Source of the DNA: Bacteroidota bacterium
Lineage (GTDB): Bacteria > Bacteroidota > Bacteroidia > Bacteroidales > JAGONC01
Assembly (NCBI GenBank): GCA_026391695.1
Contig: JAPLDP010000084.1
Span: 26,591-90,590, forward strand
DNA length: 64,000 nucleotides
Direction of reading: 5' to 3'
Shown here: positions 1-9,242 of the stretch, one piece after another
Layout: each line of letters opens with the position of its first letter
Numbering within the stretch: position 1 is the first letter of the stretch
Notes under the pieces: model-generated
The model's input: the letters and a program-made list of their open reading frames with translations, nothing else
Databases searched by the model: none
Told to the model about the DNA's origin: nothing
Program-made: the position numbers and the translations under genes

Positions 1-172
1 GATCGGTCGAAACAAGGATCATTTTGCCTTTATAATCCAGCACAGCCGCATCGTCGCCAACACCTTTCACGGTACTTTTATTCCGCAATAGTATGTGACG
101 TGTCACATGATCGATGATACCAAATTCTCCTAAATCGGATAATTCGGTTCGTTTTTTCCGGTCTTCAAACAT
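1..172 (-). CDS. thiL: Thiamine-monophosphate kinase, N-terminal part (cut by window edge)
   Basis: The minus strand opens at an ATG at 172 and stays open to the window edge, giving 57 residues. The translation contains LSDLGEFGIIDHVTR followed by GVGDDAAVL, the N-terminal glycine/aspartate motif of ThiL, where the aspartates bind Mg-ATP. ThiL phosphorylates thiamine monophosphate to the active cofactor TPP in the cytosol. The gene diverges from the suf operon. A TAACTTTG box lies at 192-199 on the minus strand, about 20 bases before the start codon. Only the first sixth of the protein is visible, so the C-terminal half cannot be checked. Recognition is by motif only. Confidence 0.85.
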   Translation of the reverse strand, partial: MFEDRKKRTELSDLGEFGIIDHVTRHILLRNKSTVKGVGDDAAVLDYKGKMILVSTD

Positions 173-542
173 GTCTTAAGAATTAATCATGCAAAGTTAT
201 TATTTTCAGCGACACCTTTCCGCCAGGAAACGCTGAACTCCATATTACTAAACCGTTTACTTGCTAAATAATATTTTGATGTGCCAGGTAAATTGATTTG
301 CCGGACTGAATGCGGAAAGACATTAATTTTTTATTGCCAGGTTTTCTGGTATGTTTTAATACAAAAAGGGTTGATGTTCATTGAGAAAGAGAAATAATCT
401 AAAAAAGTATGCATCTATGAAACAAATCTTTAATTATAGAACTCTTCAATCTTTAACACATCAAAATATTTTTTAACCTTTTTACTTTATAAATTGTTAT
501 ATTCAGAAGTTCAAATACCGGTTATGATATCGTGAATATTAC
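173..542. other. Divergent intergenic region thiL/sufB
   Basis: This AT-rich gap of about 370 bases separates two divergent genes. It holds a possible -7 box for thiL (192-199, minus strand) and leads into the sufB -7 box at 543. I see no ORF of note, no tRNA or riboswitch fold, and no tandem array. Confidence 0.5.
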
Positions 543-550
543 TATATTTG
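543..550 (+). promoter_or_regulatory. Bacteroidota -7 box for the suf operon
   Basis: TATATTTG matches the Bacteroidota -7 consensus TAnnTTTG. It is 36 bases before the sufB ATG at 587. No TTG is found 19-21 bases upstream, so the -33 half is weak. The box overlaps a possible TTG start at 548, which argues against that start. Confidence 0.45.
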
Positions 551-586
551 CACACTTTTTTAACAAAAGGAAAACAGGGATTGATC

Positions 587-2035
587 ATGGAGAAAGATCA
601 GCATAACATCCTGGATCAGGTAACCCAGGGAGAATACAAGTACGGGTTTGTGACGGATATAGAGATGGAGAAGGCCCCCAGGGGATTGAATGAAGATATC
701 ATCAGGTTTATTTCAGCAAAGAAGAACGAACCGCAATTCTTACTTGATTTTCGCCTGAAAGCTTACCGGCGATGGCTCGAAATGAAAGAACCCACATGGG
801 CCCACATCACACATCCCCCAATTGATTTCCAGAATATCATATATTATGCTGCACCGGTAAAAAAGCCTGCACTGAAAAGCCTTGATGAAGTCGATCCTGA
901 ACTGATAAGCACTTTCGACAAACTCGGAATATCACTCGAAGAACAGAAACTATTGTCAGGCGTGGCGGTTGATGCTGTTTTCGACAGTGTATCGGTCAAG
1001 ACCACCTTTTCGGAAACTCTTGAAAAACTGGGGATCATTTTCTGCTCTTTCAGCGAGGCGGTCAGAAAATATCCTGATCTGGTCAAAACCTATATGGGTT
1101 CGGTCGTCCCTCCTGACGATAATTATTTTGCCGCTTTGAATTCGGCTGTTTTCAGCGACGGGTCATTTTGTTATATACCTAAAGGCGTACGCTGTCCCGT
1201 GGAATTGTCGACGTATTTCAGGATTAATTCCGCAAATACAGGACAATTTGAGAGGACTTTGCTCATCGCTGATGAAGGCAGCTATGTGAGCTATATGGAA
1301 GGTTGCACGGCTCCTATCCGCGATGAAAACCAGTTACATGCCGCTGTCGTGGAAATCGTGGCGATGAAAGATGCCGCAGTTAAATACTCGACGGTTCAAA
1401 ACTGGTATCCGGGAGATAAAGACGGTAAAGGCGGCATTTATAATTTCGTCACCAAAAGGGGGATGTGCAAGGGAAACCACTCGAAGATATCCTGGACACA
1501 GGTGGAAACAGGCTCTGCCATCACATGGAAATACCCCAGTGTTGTTCTGCTGGGTGATAACTCCGTTGGAGAGTTCTATTCCGTGGCGGTCACCAATAAC
1601 CATCAGCAGGCCGATACCGGTACAAAGATGATCCATATCGGGAAAAATACGCGGAGCACTATCCTGTCAAAGGGTATTTCAGCCGGATTTGGTAATAACA
1701 GTTACCGTGGGCTGGTTAAGATCATTAAAAGGGCTTCCAACTGCAGGAATTATTCCCAGTGCGATTCCCTGCTTCTGGGCGATAAATGCGGGGCGCATAC
1801 ATTTCCATACATCAACGTCGAAAACCAATCCTCTATCGTTGAACATGAAGCAACCACTTCAAAGATATCCGACGACCAGCTTTTTTACTGCAAGCAAAGA
1901 GGAATAAGCGTTGAAAATGCTGTCGGGTTGATAGTGAATGGTTATGCCAGGGAAGTGCTGAAGCAGTTGCCGATGGAGTTCGCCGTTGAAGCCCAGAAAC
2001 TGCTGTCGATCAGCCTGGAAGGAAGCGTGGGGTAG
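587..2035 (+). CDS. sufB: Fe-S cluster assembly scaffold SufB
   Basis: This 482-residue protein matches SufB along its whole length. SufB is the scaffold subunit of the cytosolic SufBCD complex, where a new Fe-S cluster is built from SufS/SufE persulfide. The conserved C-terminal core is present. Cys392, in the QCDS motif, matches the E. coli cysteine that receives sulfur. His420 and Glu421, in EHEATTS, match the cluster-ligand region at the SufB-SufD interface. The reading frame extends to a TTG at 548, but that codon sits inside the promoter -7 box, so the ATG at 587 is chosen. It is the first gene of sufB-C-D-S-E-DUF59-dxs. A heptamer array begins eight bases after its stop. Confidence 0.97.
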   Translation: MEKDQHNILDQVTQGEYKYGFVTDIEMEKAPRGLNEDIIRFISAKKNEPQFLLDFRLKAYRRWLEMKEPTWAHITHPPIDFQNIIYYAAPVKKPALKSLDEVDPELISTFDKLGISLEEQKLLSGVAVDAVFDSVSVKTTFSETLEKLGIIFCSFSEAVRKYPDLVKTYMGSVVPPDDNYFAALNSAVFSDGSFCYIPKGVRCPVELSTYFRINSANTGQFERTLLIADEGSYVSYMEGCTAPIRDENQLHAAVVEIVAMKDAAVKYSTVQNWYPGDKDGKGGIYNFVTKRGMCKGNHSKISWTQVETGSAITWKYPSVVLLGDNSVGEFYSVAVTNNHQQADTGTKMIHIGKNTRSTILSKGISAGFGNNSYRGLVKIIKRASNCRNYSQCDSLLLGDKCGAHTFPYINVENQSSIVEHEATTSKISDDQLFYCKQRGISVENAVGLIVNGYAREVLKQLPMEFAVEAQKLLSISLEGSVG

Positions 2036-2043
2036 GATTCAGT

Positions 2044-2071
2044 GATCAATGATCAATGATCAATGATCAAT
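2044..2071. repeat. Heptamer array (GATCAAT)x4
   Basis: Four perfect tandem copies of the 7-bp word GATCAAT follow the sufB stop codon after eight bases, inside the sufB-sufC gap. The array is followed by the tail CAATAATTGGGG, which recurs in nearly the same form after the array at 6398. The reverse complement ATTGATC is the unit of that second array. GATCAAT contains half of the palindrome TGATCA, so the transcript could fold back. Confidence 0.9.
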
Positions 2072-2166
2072 AATTGGGGAGACAGTTTGGAAGAGAAGAG
2101 TTATGTTTATGTCAATCTTAGTGATACATAATTTTATTGAAAACCAATCAAGAACTATAATATAAG

Positions 2167-2907
2167 ATGCTGATTATAAAAGATTTAAAAGTTGCTATTG
2201 CGGGTAAGGAGATCATCAGCGGGTTAAGCCTTGAGGTGAAAGCCGGCGAAATTCATGCTGTGATGGGACCGAATGGAACAGGCAAAAGTACACTGGCATG
2301 GGCTATTGCCGGAAATGAAATGTATACCGTAACTGGTGGCACGATGACTTATAAGGGTAAGAATCTTCTCGACCTGTCGCCGGAAGAAAGAGCTTGTGAA
2401 GGAATATTCCTTGGATTCCAGTATCCTGTCGAAATACCGGGTGTGAGCATGAACAATTTCCTGCGTACAGCCATTAATGAGCAACGTAAATACCGCGGGC
2501 TGGATCCAATGCCGGCAGGGGAGTTCCTTGCCAGGCTGGAAGAAACCAGGAAGCTTGTCGAAATCGATGCGAAACTTGCCCTCCGCTCCGTCAACGAAGG
2601 TTTCTCGGGAGGAGAGAAAAAAAAGAATGAGATTTTTCAGATGGCTATGCTGGAACCGACATTGTCGATACTCGATGAAACAGATTCCGGCCTCGATATA
2701 GATGCTCTTAAAATAGTGGCCAATGGCGTGAATAAGCTGCGGTCAAAAGATAATGCCATTGTGGTCATCACTCATTACCAGCGCCTGCTCGAATATATCG
2801 TTCCCGACTTTGTTCATGTCCTGTACAAAGGCAGAATCGTGAAATCAGGCGGTAAGGAGCTTGCACTTGAGCTGGAGCAAAAAGGCTATGAATGGTTAAA
2901 AAACTGA
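2167..2907 (+). CDS. sufC: Fe-S assembly ATPase SufC
   Basis: This 246-residue ABC-type ATPase has Walker A GPNGTGKST at residues 34-42. The SufC-type signature reads FSGGEKKKNE, and Walker B carries the SufC variant LDETDSGLD. SufC binds SufB and SufD as a soluble complex and drives conformational change during cluster assembly. Unlike transport ABC proteins it has no membrane partner here; its neighbours are sufB and sufD. Length is normal for the family. A 131-base gap with a heptamer array separates it from sufB, longer than other gaps in the operon. Confidence 0.97.
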   Translation: MLIIKDLKVAIAGKEIISGLSLEVKAGEIHAVMGPNGTGKSTLAWAIAGNEMYTVTGGTMTYKGKNLLDLSPEERACEGIFLGFQYPVEIPGVSMNNFLRTAINEQRKYRGLDPMPAGEFLARLEETRKLVEIDAKLALRSVNEGFSGGEKKKNEIFQMAMLEPTLSILDETDSGLDIDALKIVANGVNKLRSKDNAIVVITHYQRLLEYIVPDFVHVLYKGRIVKSGGKELALELEQKGYEWLKN

Positions 2908-2953
2908 CAGGTGTCGCATGACACACCGTATATTTTAATACCGCCACCGGCAC

Positions 2954-4366
2954 ATGGATGATTTAGTGATTAAAACGGACCTGAAGGAAAAGTTGATCGG
3001 TTTATTCGAGGAGAACCGCCAGGAGATATGCAGAAATGACACCCCTGCAATCTCACAGGCACGGGTGAAGGCTATTGAAATATTCGGAAAGCTGGGCTTT
3101 CCAACCACAAAGCTTGAACAATGGCGCAATACGGATATTTCCAAAGCTCTTTCACGGGATTATGAGCACTGCTTCCAGCCATCAGAAATACCTGCTGCTA
3201 CCGTTACGTCATTCCAGTGTGAAGTACCTGACTTCGACACCTATCTTATTACGCTGTTAAACGGTTGGTTTTTACCGAATCTGAAGCCATTGAAGAAGTT
3301 TCCTGATGGAACCCTTATCGGCAGCCTGGCACAGGCCATGATCGAATACCCCGATATCGTTGAAGAATACCTGACAAAAGAGCGAAATTATTCCCGCAAT
3401 GGACTGGATGCCTTAAACACAGCCTTTTCACAGGATGGTATTTTTATTTATGTACCGGATGGCGTCGAGGTAAAGGATAATATCCAGATGGTGGATATGA
3501 TCAACCTTGAAGCGCAGTCTTTCATCCAGAACCGTAATCTGATCATTTTAGGAAAGAACAGCAGGCTCACTCTCGTTCATTGCGATGACTCGCTAAACCA
3601 CCAGGTGAGTTTCACCAATACCATGACCGAAGTCTTTCTTGGAGAAAATGCGGTCATGGATCATTATAAACTTCAAAATATAAACGATAATTCCACCTTC
3701 ATCAATTCCGTGTATTTCCATCAGGATAATGGCAGTCGCCTCTCAACCAACTCGATCATCCTGAACGGCGGACTGATACGTAATGATATCCATGTGAAGA
3801 TCGAAGGGCACAACTGTGAATCACATATTTTTGGATTATATCTTGTCGATAAGGAACAGCACATCGATAATCAGATTTACGTTGATCATATAAAACCCGG
3901 CAGCATCAGCACACAGTTGTTCAAAGGGATTATTGACGATCACTCAAAAGCTGTTTTCAATGGCCATATCCGCGTCCACAGGGATGCTCAGAAAACCAGC
4001 GCAAATCAAACCAATAAGAACATTCTACTCACGGATAAGGCCACGGTGAATGCCAAGCCTTTCCTTGAGATCTATGCGGATGACGTGAAATGCAGTCATG
4101 GCGCTACCGTGGGTCAGCTTGATCCTAATGCAATGTTTTATATCCGTTCAAGAGGACTGTCGGAATACAATGCCAGGATGCTGCTGATGTATGCATTTGC
4201 AGCCGAAGTCATCAATAAGATTTCCATCAGCGCCCTGCGGCTCACCATCGATGACCTGGTCAAAAAACGGCTTCGCGGTGAACTCTCGGTCTGTGACCAG
4301 TGTGTCCTGAATTGCAGGAATAAGGAGAATACCATTTCCTTTAATATTGACATGAGCAAGATTTGA
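2954..4366 (+). CDS. sufD: Fe-S cluster assembly protein SufD
   Basis: This 470-residue SufB paralogue forms the SufBCD complex. The C-terminal beta-helix core holds CSHGATVGQLD; His382 corresponds to the SufD histidine needed at the SufB-SufD interface. The start MDDLVIKTDL lies 46 bases after sufC. The extreme C-terminus carries three closely spaced cysteines (Cys447, Cys450, Cys454) in a CDQCVLNC segment. This is not part of the catalytic core I know from E. coli SufD and may be a lineage feature. The family call is secure; the role of the cysteine tail is unknown. Confidence 0.95.
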   Translation: MDDLVIKTDLKEKLIGLFEENRQEICRNDTPAISQARVKAIEIFGKLGFPTTKLEQWRNTDISKALSRDYEHCFQPSEIPAATVTSFQCEVPDFDTYLITLLNGWFLPNLKPLKKFPDGTLIGSLAQAMIEYPDIVEEYLTKERNYSRNGLDALNTAFSQDGIFIYVPDGVEVKDNIQMVDMINLEAQSFIQNRNLIILGKNSRLTLVHCDDSLNHQVSFTNTMTEVFLGENAVMDHYKLQNINDNSTFINSVYFHQDNGSRLSTNSIILNGGLIRNDIHVKIEGHNCESHIFGLYLVDKEQHIDNQIYVDHIKPGSISTQLFKGIIDDHSKAVFNGHIRVHRDAQKTSANQTNKNILLTDKATVNAKPFLEIYADDVKCSHGATVGQLDPNAMFYIRSRGLSEYNARMLLMYAFAAEVINKISISALRLTIDDLVKKRLRGELSVCDQCVLNCRNKENTISFNIDMSKI

Positions 4367-4407
4367 TCTGAAAAATTATAACGTTTGTCTATTAAAAACC
4401 GGAGATT

Positions 4408-5628
4408 TTGAGCTATAATGTTGCAGAAATAAGAAAGGATTTTCCATCATTAGACCAGAAAATATATGGACGGCAACTGGTATACCTCGACAATGCAGCC
4501 ACAACACAGAAGCCATTGGATGTTATCAGGTCTATATCGGATTATTACTCAACGATCAACAGCAACATCCACAGGGGCGTGCATTACCTCAGCCAGGAGG
4601 CTACCAATGCTTACGAAGGTACCAGGAAAGTCGTGCAGCATTTCATCAATGCACGGCATGACCACGAGATTATCTTTACAAAGGGCACTACCGAAGCCAT
4701 AAACCTTGTCGCATGCAGCTTCGGCAGAAAGTTTATTTCGAAAGGTGATGAAATCATCATTTCGGCACTCGAGCACCATTCCAATATTGTCCCATGGCAA
4801 ATCCTCTGCGAGGAAAAAGGTGCCCGTTTGCGTGTTATCCCGATCAATGACGATAATGAAATCATGGTCAGCAAATTTCCGGAGATGCTGAATGACCGCA
4901 CACGGATAGTGGCCATAACCCATATATCAAATGCGTTAGGCACTGTTGTACCACTAAAGGAAATTATAAAAATCGCCCATACTCACAATATTCCTGTGCT
5001 TGTCGATGGCGCCCAGGCCGTTGCACATATGAGGGTGGATGTTCAGGATCTGGATTGTGATTTTTACTGTTTTTCTGGACATAAGATGTACGGACCAATG
5101 GGCATTGGCATCCTCTATGGCAGGGAGAGATTACTGGAAGACATGCCTCCTTATCAGGGTGGTGGCGAAATGATCCGTACGGTGACATTTGAGAAGACTA
5201 CCTATAACGATCTGCCCTATAAATTTGAAGCTGGTACGCCCAATGTTGCTGATGTGATCGGATTCAAAACAGCCATTGATTACCTGGATAAAATTGGCTT
5301 TGAAAACATCACTCCGTACGAAGCCGGCGTATACAAATACGCCACCACTGCATTGGAATCCATTGAGGGGCTCAGGATAATTGGCACCGGAAAGAATAAA
5401 TCCGGCGTCATATCATTTCTCATCGGGAATATTCATTACTTTGATGCCGGAACTGTATTGGATAAACTGGGTATCGCCGTGCGCACAGGAAACCATTGTG
5501 CACAGCCATTGATGGAACTATGCAGGTTAACAGGTACTGTCAGGGCATCCTTCGCCATGTATAACACAAAGGAAGAAGTCGATATATTAACCGACGGAAT
5601 AATAAAAGTCAAAGAATTATTTGGTTAA
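4408..5628 (+). CDS. sufS: SufS-type cysteine desulfurase
   Basis: This 406-residue PLP enzyme takes sulfur from cysteine and passes it to SufE. The PLP lysine is Lys226 in FSGHKMYGP, and the persulfide cysteine is Cys364 in NHCAQPL. The short form of the cysteine loop fits group II (SufS) rather than IscS. The only plausible start is a TTG at 4408. The frame upstream meets a stop within five codons, and GGAG lies three bases before the TTG. The resulting N-terminus MSYNVAEIRKDFP has the normal SufS form. It is followed four bases later by sufE, its acceptor. Confidence 0.95.
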   Translation: MSYNVAEIRKDFPSLDQKIYGRQLVYLDNAATTQKPLDVIRSISDYYSTINSNIHRGVHYLSQEATNAYEGTRKVVQHFINARHDHEIIFTKGTTEAINLVACSFGRKFISKGDEIIISALEHHSNIVPWQILCEEKGARLRVIPINDDNEIMVSKFPEMLNDRTRIVAITHISNALGTVVPLKEIIKIAHTHNIPVLVDGAQAVAHMRVDVQDLDCDFYCFSGHKMYGPMGIGILYGRERLLEDMPPYQGGGEMIRTVTFEKTTYNDLPYKFEAGTPNVADVIGFKTAIDYLDKIGFENITPYEAGVYKYATTALESIEGLRIIGTGKNKSGVISFLIGNIHYFDAGTVLDKLGIAVRTGNHCAQPLMELCRLTGTVRASFAMYNTKEEVDILTDGIIKVKELFG

Positions 5629-5632
5629 ATAG

Positions 5633-6070
5633 ATGATGACAACATTAGATTTAGAGAATCAGATCGTCGTAGAGTTTCAGCAGTTTGATGACTGGATGGA
5701 TAAATACAATTACCTCATCGAGATGGGAAAAGCCCTCATGCCTATTGAAGAGATGTATAAAACTGACAACTACCTGATTACCGGATGCCAGTCGAGGGTT
5801 TGGTTATATGCTGTGTATGAAGGTGGAAAGATCTATTTCAGGGCCGACAGCGATGCGGTCATCACAAAAGGTATTATCAGCATGCTGATCAGGGTGTTAT
5901 CAGGCCACACTCCGGATGATATCATCAATGCGCCACTGGCATTTGTCGACCAGATCGGCCTGAAAGAACATCTGTCGCCCACGCGCTCAAACGGCCTTAC
6001 ATCAATGATCAAACAAATGAAACTTTACGCCCTCGCTTTTAAAACCAAAGAACAGACCGGATCACACTGA
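5633..6070 (+). CDS. sufE: Cysteine desulfuration protein SufE
   Basis: This 145-residue protein matches SufE. The acceptor cysteine is Cys52 in LITGCQSRVW, equivalent to Cys51 of E. coli SufE. SufE takes persulfide from SufS and carries it to SufB. The start ATG at 5633 is four bases after the sufS stop, so translation is probably coupled. Length and motif are typical, and nothing is missing. Confidence 0.95.
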   Translation: MMTTLDLENQIVVEFQQFDDWMDKYNYLIEMGKALMPIEEMYKTDNYLITGCQSRVWLYAVYEGGKIYFRADSDAVITKGIISMLIRVLSGHTPDDIINAPLAFVDQIGLKEHLSPTRSNGLTSMIKQMKLYALAFKTKEQTGSH

Positions 6071-6073
6071 CAA

Positions 6074-6397
6074 ATGGGAAACCCACAGGAAAAGATAAAA
6101 CTTGAGAATGAGATCATAAGCCAGCTTAAGACTGTGTTTGATCCGGAGATACCTGTTAATATCTATGATTTGGGACTAGTTTATAAAATCGATATCGGTG
6201 ACGATCAGGTTGTCAGCATAACCATGACACTCACCGCACCGAATTGTCCTGTTGCCGATTCGCTTCCGGCAGAGGTCAGTGATAAAATTAAAAACATTCA
6301 TGGCGTGAAAGATGTCAATGTACAGATTGTATTTTATCCGCCATGGTCGAAAGATATGATGTCGGAAACAGCCTTGCTGGAACTTGGGTTTTTATGA
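6074..6397 (+). CDS. DUF59/MIP18 family Fe-S assembly protein (SufT-like)
   Basis: This 107-residue protein is almost entirely a DUF59 domain, with DPEIPVNIYDLGLVY near residues 23-37 and the conserved cysteine Cys58 in TAPNCPV. Such proteins take part in maturation of Fe-S proteins and commonly end SUF operons in Bacteroidota and Gram-positive bacteria. It starts four bases after sufE, which supports a joint role. The stop codon is followed at once by a heptamer array. The symbol sufT is sometimes used for longer relatives, so no symbol is assigned. Confidence 0.9.
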   Translation: MGNPQEKIKLENEIISQLKTVFDPEIPVNIYDLGLVYKIDIGDDQVVSITMTLTAPNCPVADSLPAEVSDKIKNIHGVKDVNVQIVFYPPWSKDMMSETALLELGFL

Positions 6398-6450
6398 CAA
6401 TGATCAATGTTCATTGATCATTGATCATTGATCATTGAACAATAATTGAG
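6398..6450. repeat. Heptamer array (ATTGATC)n with inverted start
   Basis: The array starts directly after the TGA of the DUF59 gene. Two units in one orientation (CAATGAT, CAATGTT) are followed by three ATTGATC units and one ATTGAAC unit, so it can fold into a hairpin. The unit is the reverse complement of the one at 2044, and both arrays share the downstream tail CAATAATTG. It fills most of the 92-base gap before dxs. Confidence 0.88.
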
Positions 6451-6489
6451 GTTTTTTAACATTATAATTAATAGCTATAGCCAAATACA

Positions 6490-8397
6490 ATGACCATTGA
6501 CCAGGGTAGAATATTAGCTAAAATCAATACTCCAGAGGACCTCAGGCTGTTGAAAGAGGAGGAGCTGCCGCAGCTTTGCAGTGAGATCAGGCGTTTCATC
6601 ATTGATGTTCTCTCGGCGAATCCCGGACATTTGGGTGCAAGCCTGGGCACTGTCGAACTGGCTGTGGCCATACATTATGTCTTCAACACCCCCTACGATA
6701 AACTCATCTGGGATGTAGGCCATCAGGCCTATGCTCATAAGATACTCACAGGACGGAAAAATATTTTTCATACCAACAGGATGTATAAGGGTATAAGCGG
6801 ATTCCCTAAAATGTCGGAAAGTGAATATGATGCCTTTGGGGTTGGCCATGCATCCACATCCATCTCTTCAGCGCTGGGCATGGCTGTCGCTGCCAGTCTG
6901 AAGGATAATAATGGCCGGCAGCATATTGCAGTGATAGGCGATGGCGCCATGACCGGTGGTATGGCATTGGAGGGACTTAACAATGCCGGCGTCTCAAAGG
7001 CAAATCTTCTGGTCATCCTGAATGATAATGGCATCGCCATCGATAAGACCACCGGTGCTTTCAATGACTACCTGACATATATTGTGACATCCAAGACCTT
7101 TAAGCGGATCAAGGATATTGTCTGGATATTGATGGGTGGCCGAACCAGGTATGGTAAAAATTCCAGGGAAGTTGTGCGGCAGATCACAGCTGCAGTCAAA
7201 TCAACCATTCTGAAACGCAGTAATTTTTTCGAAGCTTTTAATTTCAGATATTTTGGCCCTGTCGACGGGAACGATGTCATGAAACTGACCAAGCTCCTTA
7301 CAGTGCTTAAGACGATACCGGGTCCTAAGTTGCTGCATGTCATGACTGTCAAGGGGAAGGGCTATGAGCATGCCGAAAAGGACCAGACCACGTTCCATGC
7401 CCCCGGCGTTTTCAACAAGGCCACCGGCGAGATCATTGATGAGCCTTGCATGGGTAAGCTCGCACCACGGTATCAGACCGTATTCGGACGTACCATCGTT
7501 GAGCTGGCTGAAAAGAATGACAGGATTGTCGGTATTACTCCGGCGATGCCGACAGGCTGTTCACTGAACATCATGATGGCCAAGATGCCTGGTCGGGCAT
7601 TTGACGTCGGCATTGCCGAACAGCATGCAGTGACATTTTCGGCCGGGCTGGCAGCAGGGGGCATGATTCCTTTCTGTAATATTTATTCCACCTTCCTGCA
7701 GCGTGCCTATGATCAGGTCATTCATGATGTAGCCCTGCAGAAACTTCATGTAGTCTTTTGCCTCGACCGCGCCGGCCTCGTCGGTGAGGACGGTGCCACA
7801 CACCATGGCATGTTCGACCTGGCCTATTTGCGCTGCATACCTCACATGATCATCGCAGCTCCACTCAATGAGAAAGAGATGCGAAACATGATGTACACCG
7901 CTCAGCTCGAGGACATGGGACCCTTTGCCATACGTTATCCCAGAGGCCGCGGCGTCATGCCCGAATGGAAAACATCATTTGAAAAAATCGAAGTTGGCAA
8001 AGGCCAACGCATCAGGCAGGGAAAGGATATTGCCGTCATATCCATTGGCCATATCGGCAATACTATTATTAATGCAACTAAAGATCTGGAGAAGGAAGGA
8101 ATTGATGTGGCCCATTATGACTTGCGGTTCCTGAAGCCCGTTGATGAAGATCTTCTGCACGAAGTCTTTAAAACCTTCACACGGATCATCACCGTTGAGG
8201 ACGGCACTATCGTCGGTGGCATGGGAAGCTGTGTGCTGGAATTCATGGCCGAACACCATTACAGTGCTCATGTGCGGCGACTGGGTATCCCCGACCGGTT
8301 CATCGACCAGGGAAGCATAGCAGAACTTCACGCCGAATGCGGCTATGATAAAAACGGCATCATTAAAGCAATAAAGGACATGCTTGCCGAATCATAA
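6490..8397 (+). CDS. dxs: 1-deoxy-D-xylulose-5-phosphate synthase
   Basis: This 635-residue TPP enzyme condenses pyruvate with glyceraldehyde 3-phosphate, the first step of the MEP isoprenoid pathway. The TPP/Mg motif begins GDGAMTGG at residues 150-157 and ends in NDN (178-180). The conserved DRAGLVGEDGATHHG segment of the pyrimidine domain is also present, followed by a transketolase C-terminal domain. The order of domains and length are normal. It lies 92 bases after the SUF genes on the same strand. The late MEP enzymes IspG and IspH need 4Fe-4S clusters, which makes the linkage sensible, although Dxs itself has no cluster. Confidence 0.95.
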   Translation: MTIDQGRILAKINTPEDLRLLKEEELPQLCSEIRRFIIDVLSANPGHLGASLGTVELAVAIHYVFNTPYDKLIWDVGHQAYAHKILTGRKNIFHTNRMYKGISGFPKMSESEYDAFGVGHASTSISSALGMAVAASLKDNNGRQHIAVIGDGAMTGGMALEGLNNAGVSKANLLVILNDNGIAIDKTTGAFNDYLTYIVTSKTFKRIKDIVWILMGGRTRYGKNSREVVRQITAAVKSTILKRSNFFEAFNFRYFGPVDGNDVMKLTKLLTVLKTIPGPKLLHVMTVKGKGYEHAEKDQTTFHAPGVFNKATGEIIDEPCMGKLAPRYQTVFGRTIVELAEKNDRIVGITPAMPTGCSLNIMMAKMPGRAFDVGIAEQHAVTFSAGLAAGGMIPFCNIYSTFLQRAYDQVIHDVALQKLHVVFCLDRAGLVGEDGATHHGMFDLAYLRCIPHMIIAAPLNEKEMRNMMYTAQLEDMGPFAIRYPRGRGVMPEWKTSFEKIEVGKGQRIRQGKDIAVISIGHIGNTIINATKDLEKEGIDVAHYDLRFLKPVDEDLLHEVFKTFTRIITVEDGTIVGGMGSCVLEFMAEHHYSAHVRRLGIPDRFIDQGSIAELHAECGYDKNGIIKAIKDMLAES

Positions 8398-8416
8398 TAA
8401 TAAGTTATAAAATGAA

Positions 8417-8451
8417 AATTTTAATTTTTCAATTTAAAATTTAAAATTTTA
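8417..8451. repeat. AT-rich heptamer array between dxs and the permease gene
   Basis: Five 7-bp units follow one another: AATTTTA, ATTTTTC, AATTTAA, AATTTAA, AATTTTA. They run almost to the ATG at 8454. The units are low complexity, so this locus alone would not be convincing. It matches the period and position of the other arrays in the window. Confidence 0.55.
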
Positions 8452-8453
8452 TC

Positions 8454-9242
8454 ATGTCCTGGTTCGAAATTACCGCCCTTATAGTTGCAGGCATACTCGT
8501 TGGCATCATCAATACCCTGGCAGGAGGGGGATCGATCATTTCCCTTCCTTTGCTGATGTTTATGGGATTGCCTGCCGATATAGCCAACGGTACCAACAGG
8601 ATTGCCATTCTCCTACAGAATGTCAGCTCCGTTGGTATGTTTCAGCATAAAAAAGTTCTTGACCTGAAAAAAGGACTCTGGCTTTCCCTGCCGGCAGTGG
8701 TGGGTTCTGTCGCCGGCGCCTGGATCGCTGTCGACGTCAACAAGGAAGTGATCGAAAAAAGCATTGCCGTTGTGATGCTGTTCATGCTGTTTTTTATCCT
8801 CGTCAAACCGCAACGCTGGATAAAGGAACGAAAGGAGCTGATCGAAAAAAAGGTGAGCTTTTTCCAGGTCGTCATTTTTTTCTTCATTGGCCTTTACGGC
8901 GGATTTATCCAGGTAGGTGTAGGTTATTTTCTCCTGGCAGGCCTTGTGCTGAGTGCAGGTTATGAACTCGTCAAAGCCAATGCCCTCAAGGTTTTCATCG
9001 TGCTGTTTTTTACTCCTTTTGCCCTTGTTATTTTCATCATCAATCACCAGGTCAACTGGTCGTATGGCCTTATCCTCGGCATTGGTTCGCTCATCGGCGG
9101 TTATCTGGCCTCAAAGATGGCCATAAGCTGGGGTGCAAACTTTGTCAGGTGGGTTATTGTCATCACTATCCTGCTCACCGCAGCACATATCTTTGGATGG
9201 ATTGATATCCAGGGGGCGATACAAAGTGTGGTGAAAAAGTAG
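8454..9242 (+). CDS. TauE/SafE family membrane permease
   Basis: This 262-residue protein has about eight hydrophobic segments. Its N-terminal repeat NTLAGGGSIISLPLL is typical of the TauE/SafE (DUF81) family of inner-membrane anion permeases, often linked to export of sulfite or organosulfonates. The second half-repeat contains YGGFIQVGVGYFLLAG. The substrate cannot be read from the sequence. It follows dxs on the same strand and is convergent with the dCMP deaminase gene. Its TAG stop is the outer edge of a large inverted repeat. Confidence 0.85.
   Translation: MSWFEITALIVAGILVGIINTLAGGGSIISLPLLMFMGLPADIANGTNRIAILLQNVSSVGMFQHKKVLDLKKGLWLSLPAVVGSVAGAWIAVDVNKEVIEKSIAVVMLFMLFFILVKPQRWIKERKELIEKKVSFFQVVIFFFIGLYGGFIQVGVGYFLLAGLVLSAGYELVKANALKVFIVLFFTPFALVIFIINHQVNWSYGLILGIGSLIGGYLASKMAISWGANFVRWVIVITILLTAAHIFGWIDIQGAIQSVVKK

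Noticed and set aside
548..586. Longer SufB start at TTG 548
   Set aside because: The codon overlaps the TATATTTG promoter box, and the extra 13 residues do not resemble SufB.
4549..4923. Open frame of 124 codons on the minus strand
   Set aside because: It lies wholly inside sufS on the opposite strand and has no recognisable domain.
8398..8453. Intrinsic terminator after dxs
   Set aside because: The AT-rich stretch can pair weakly, but there is no stable GC stem; it is better read as an AT-rich heptamer array.
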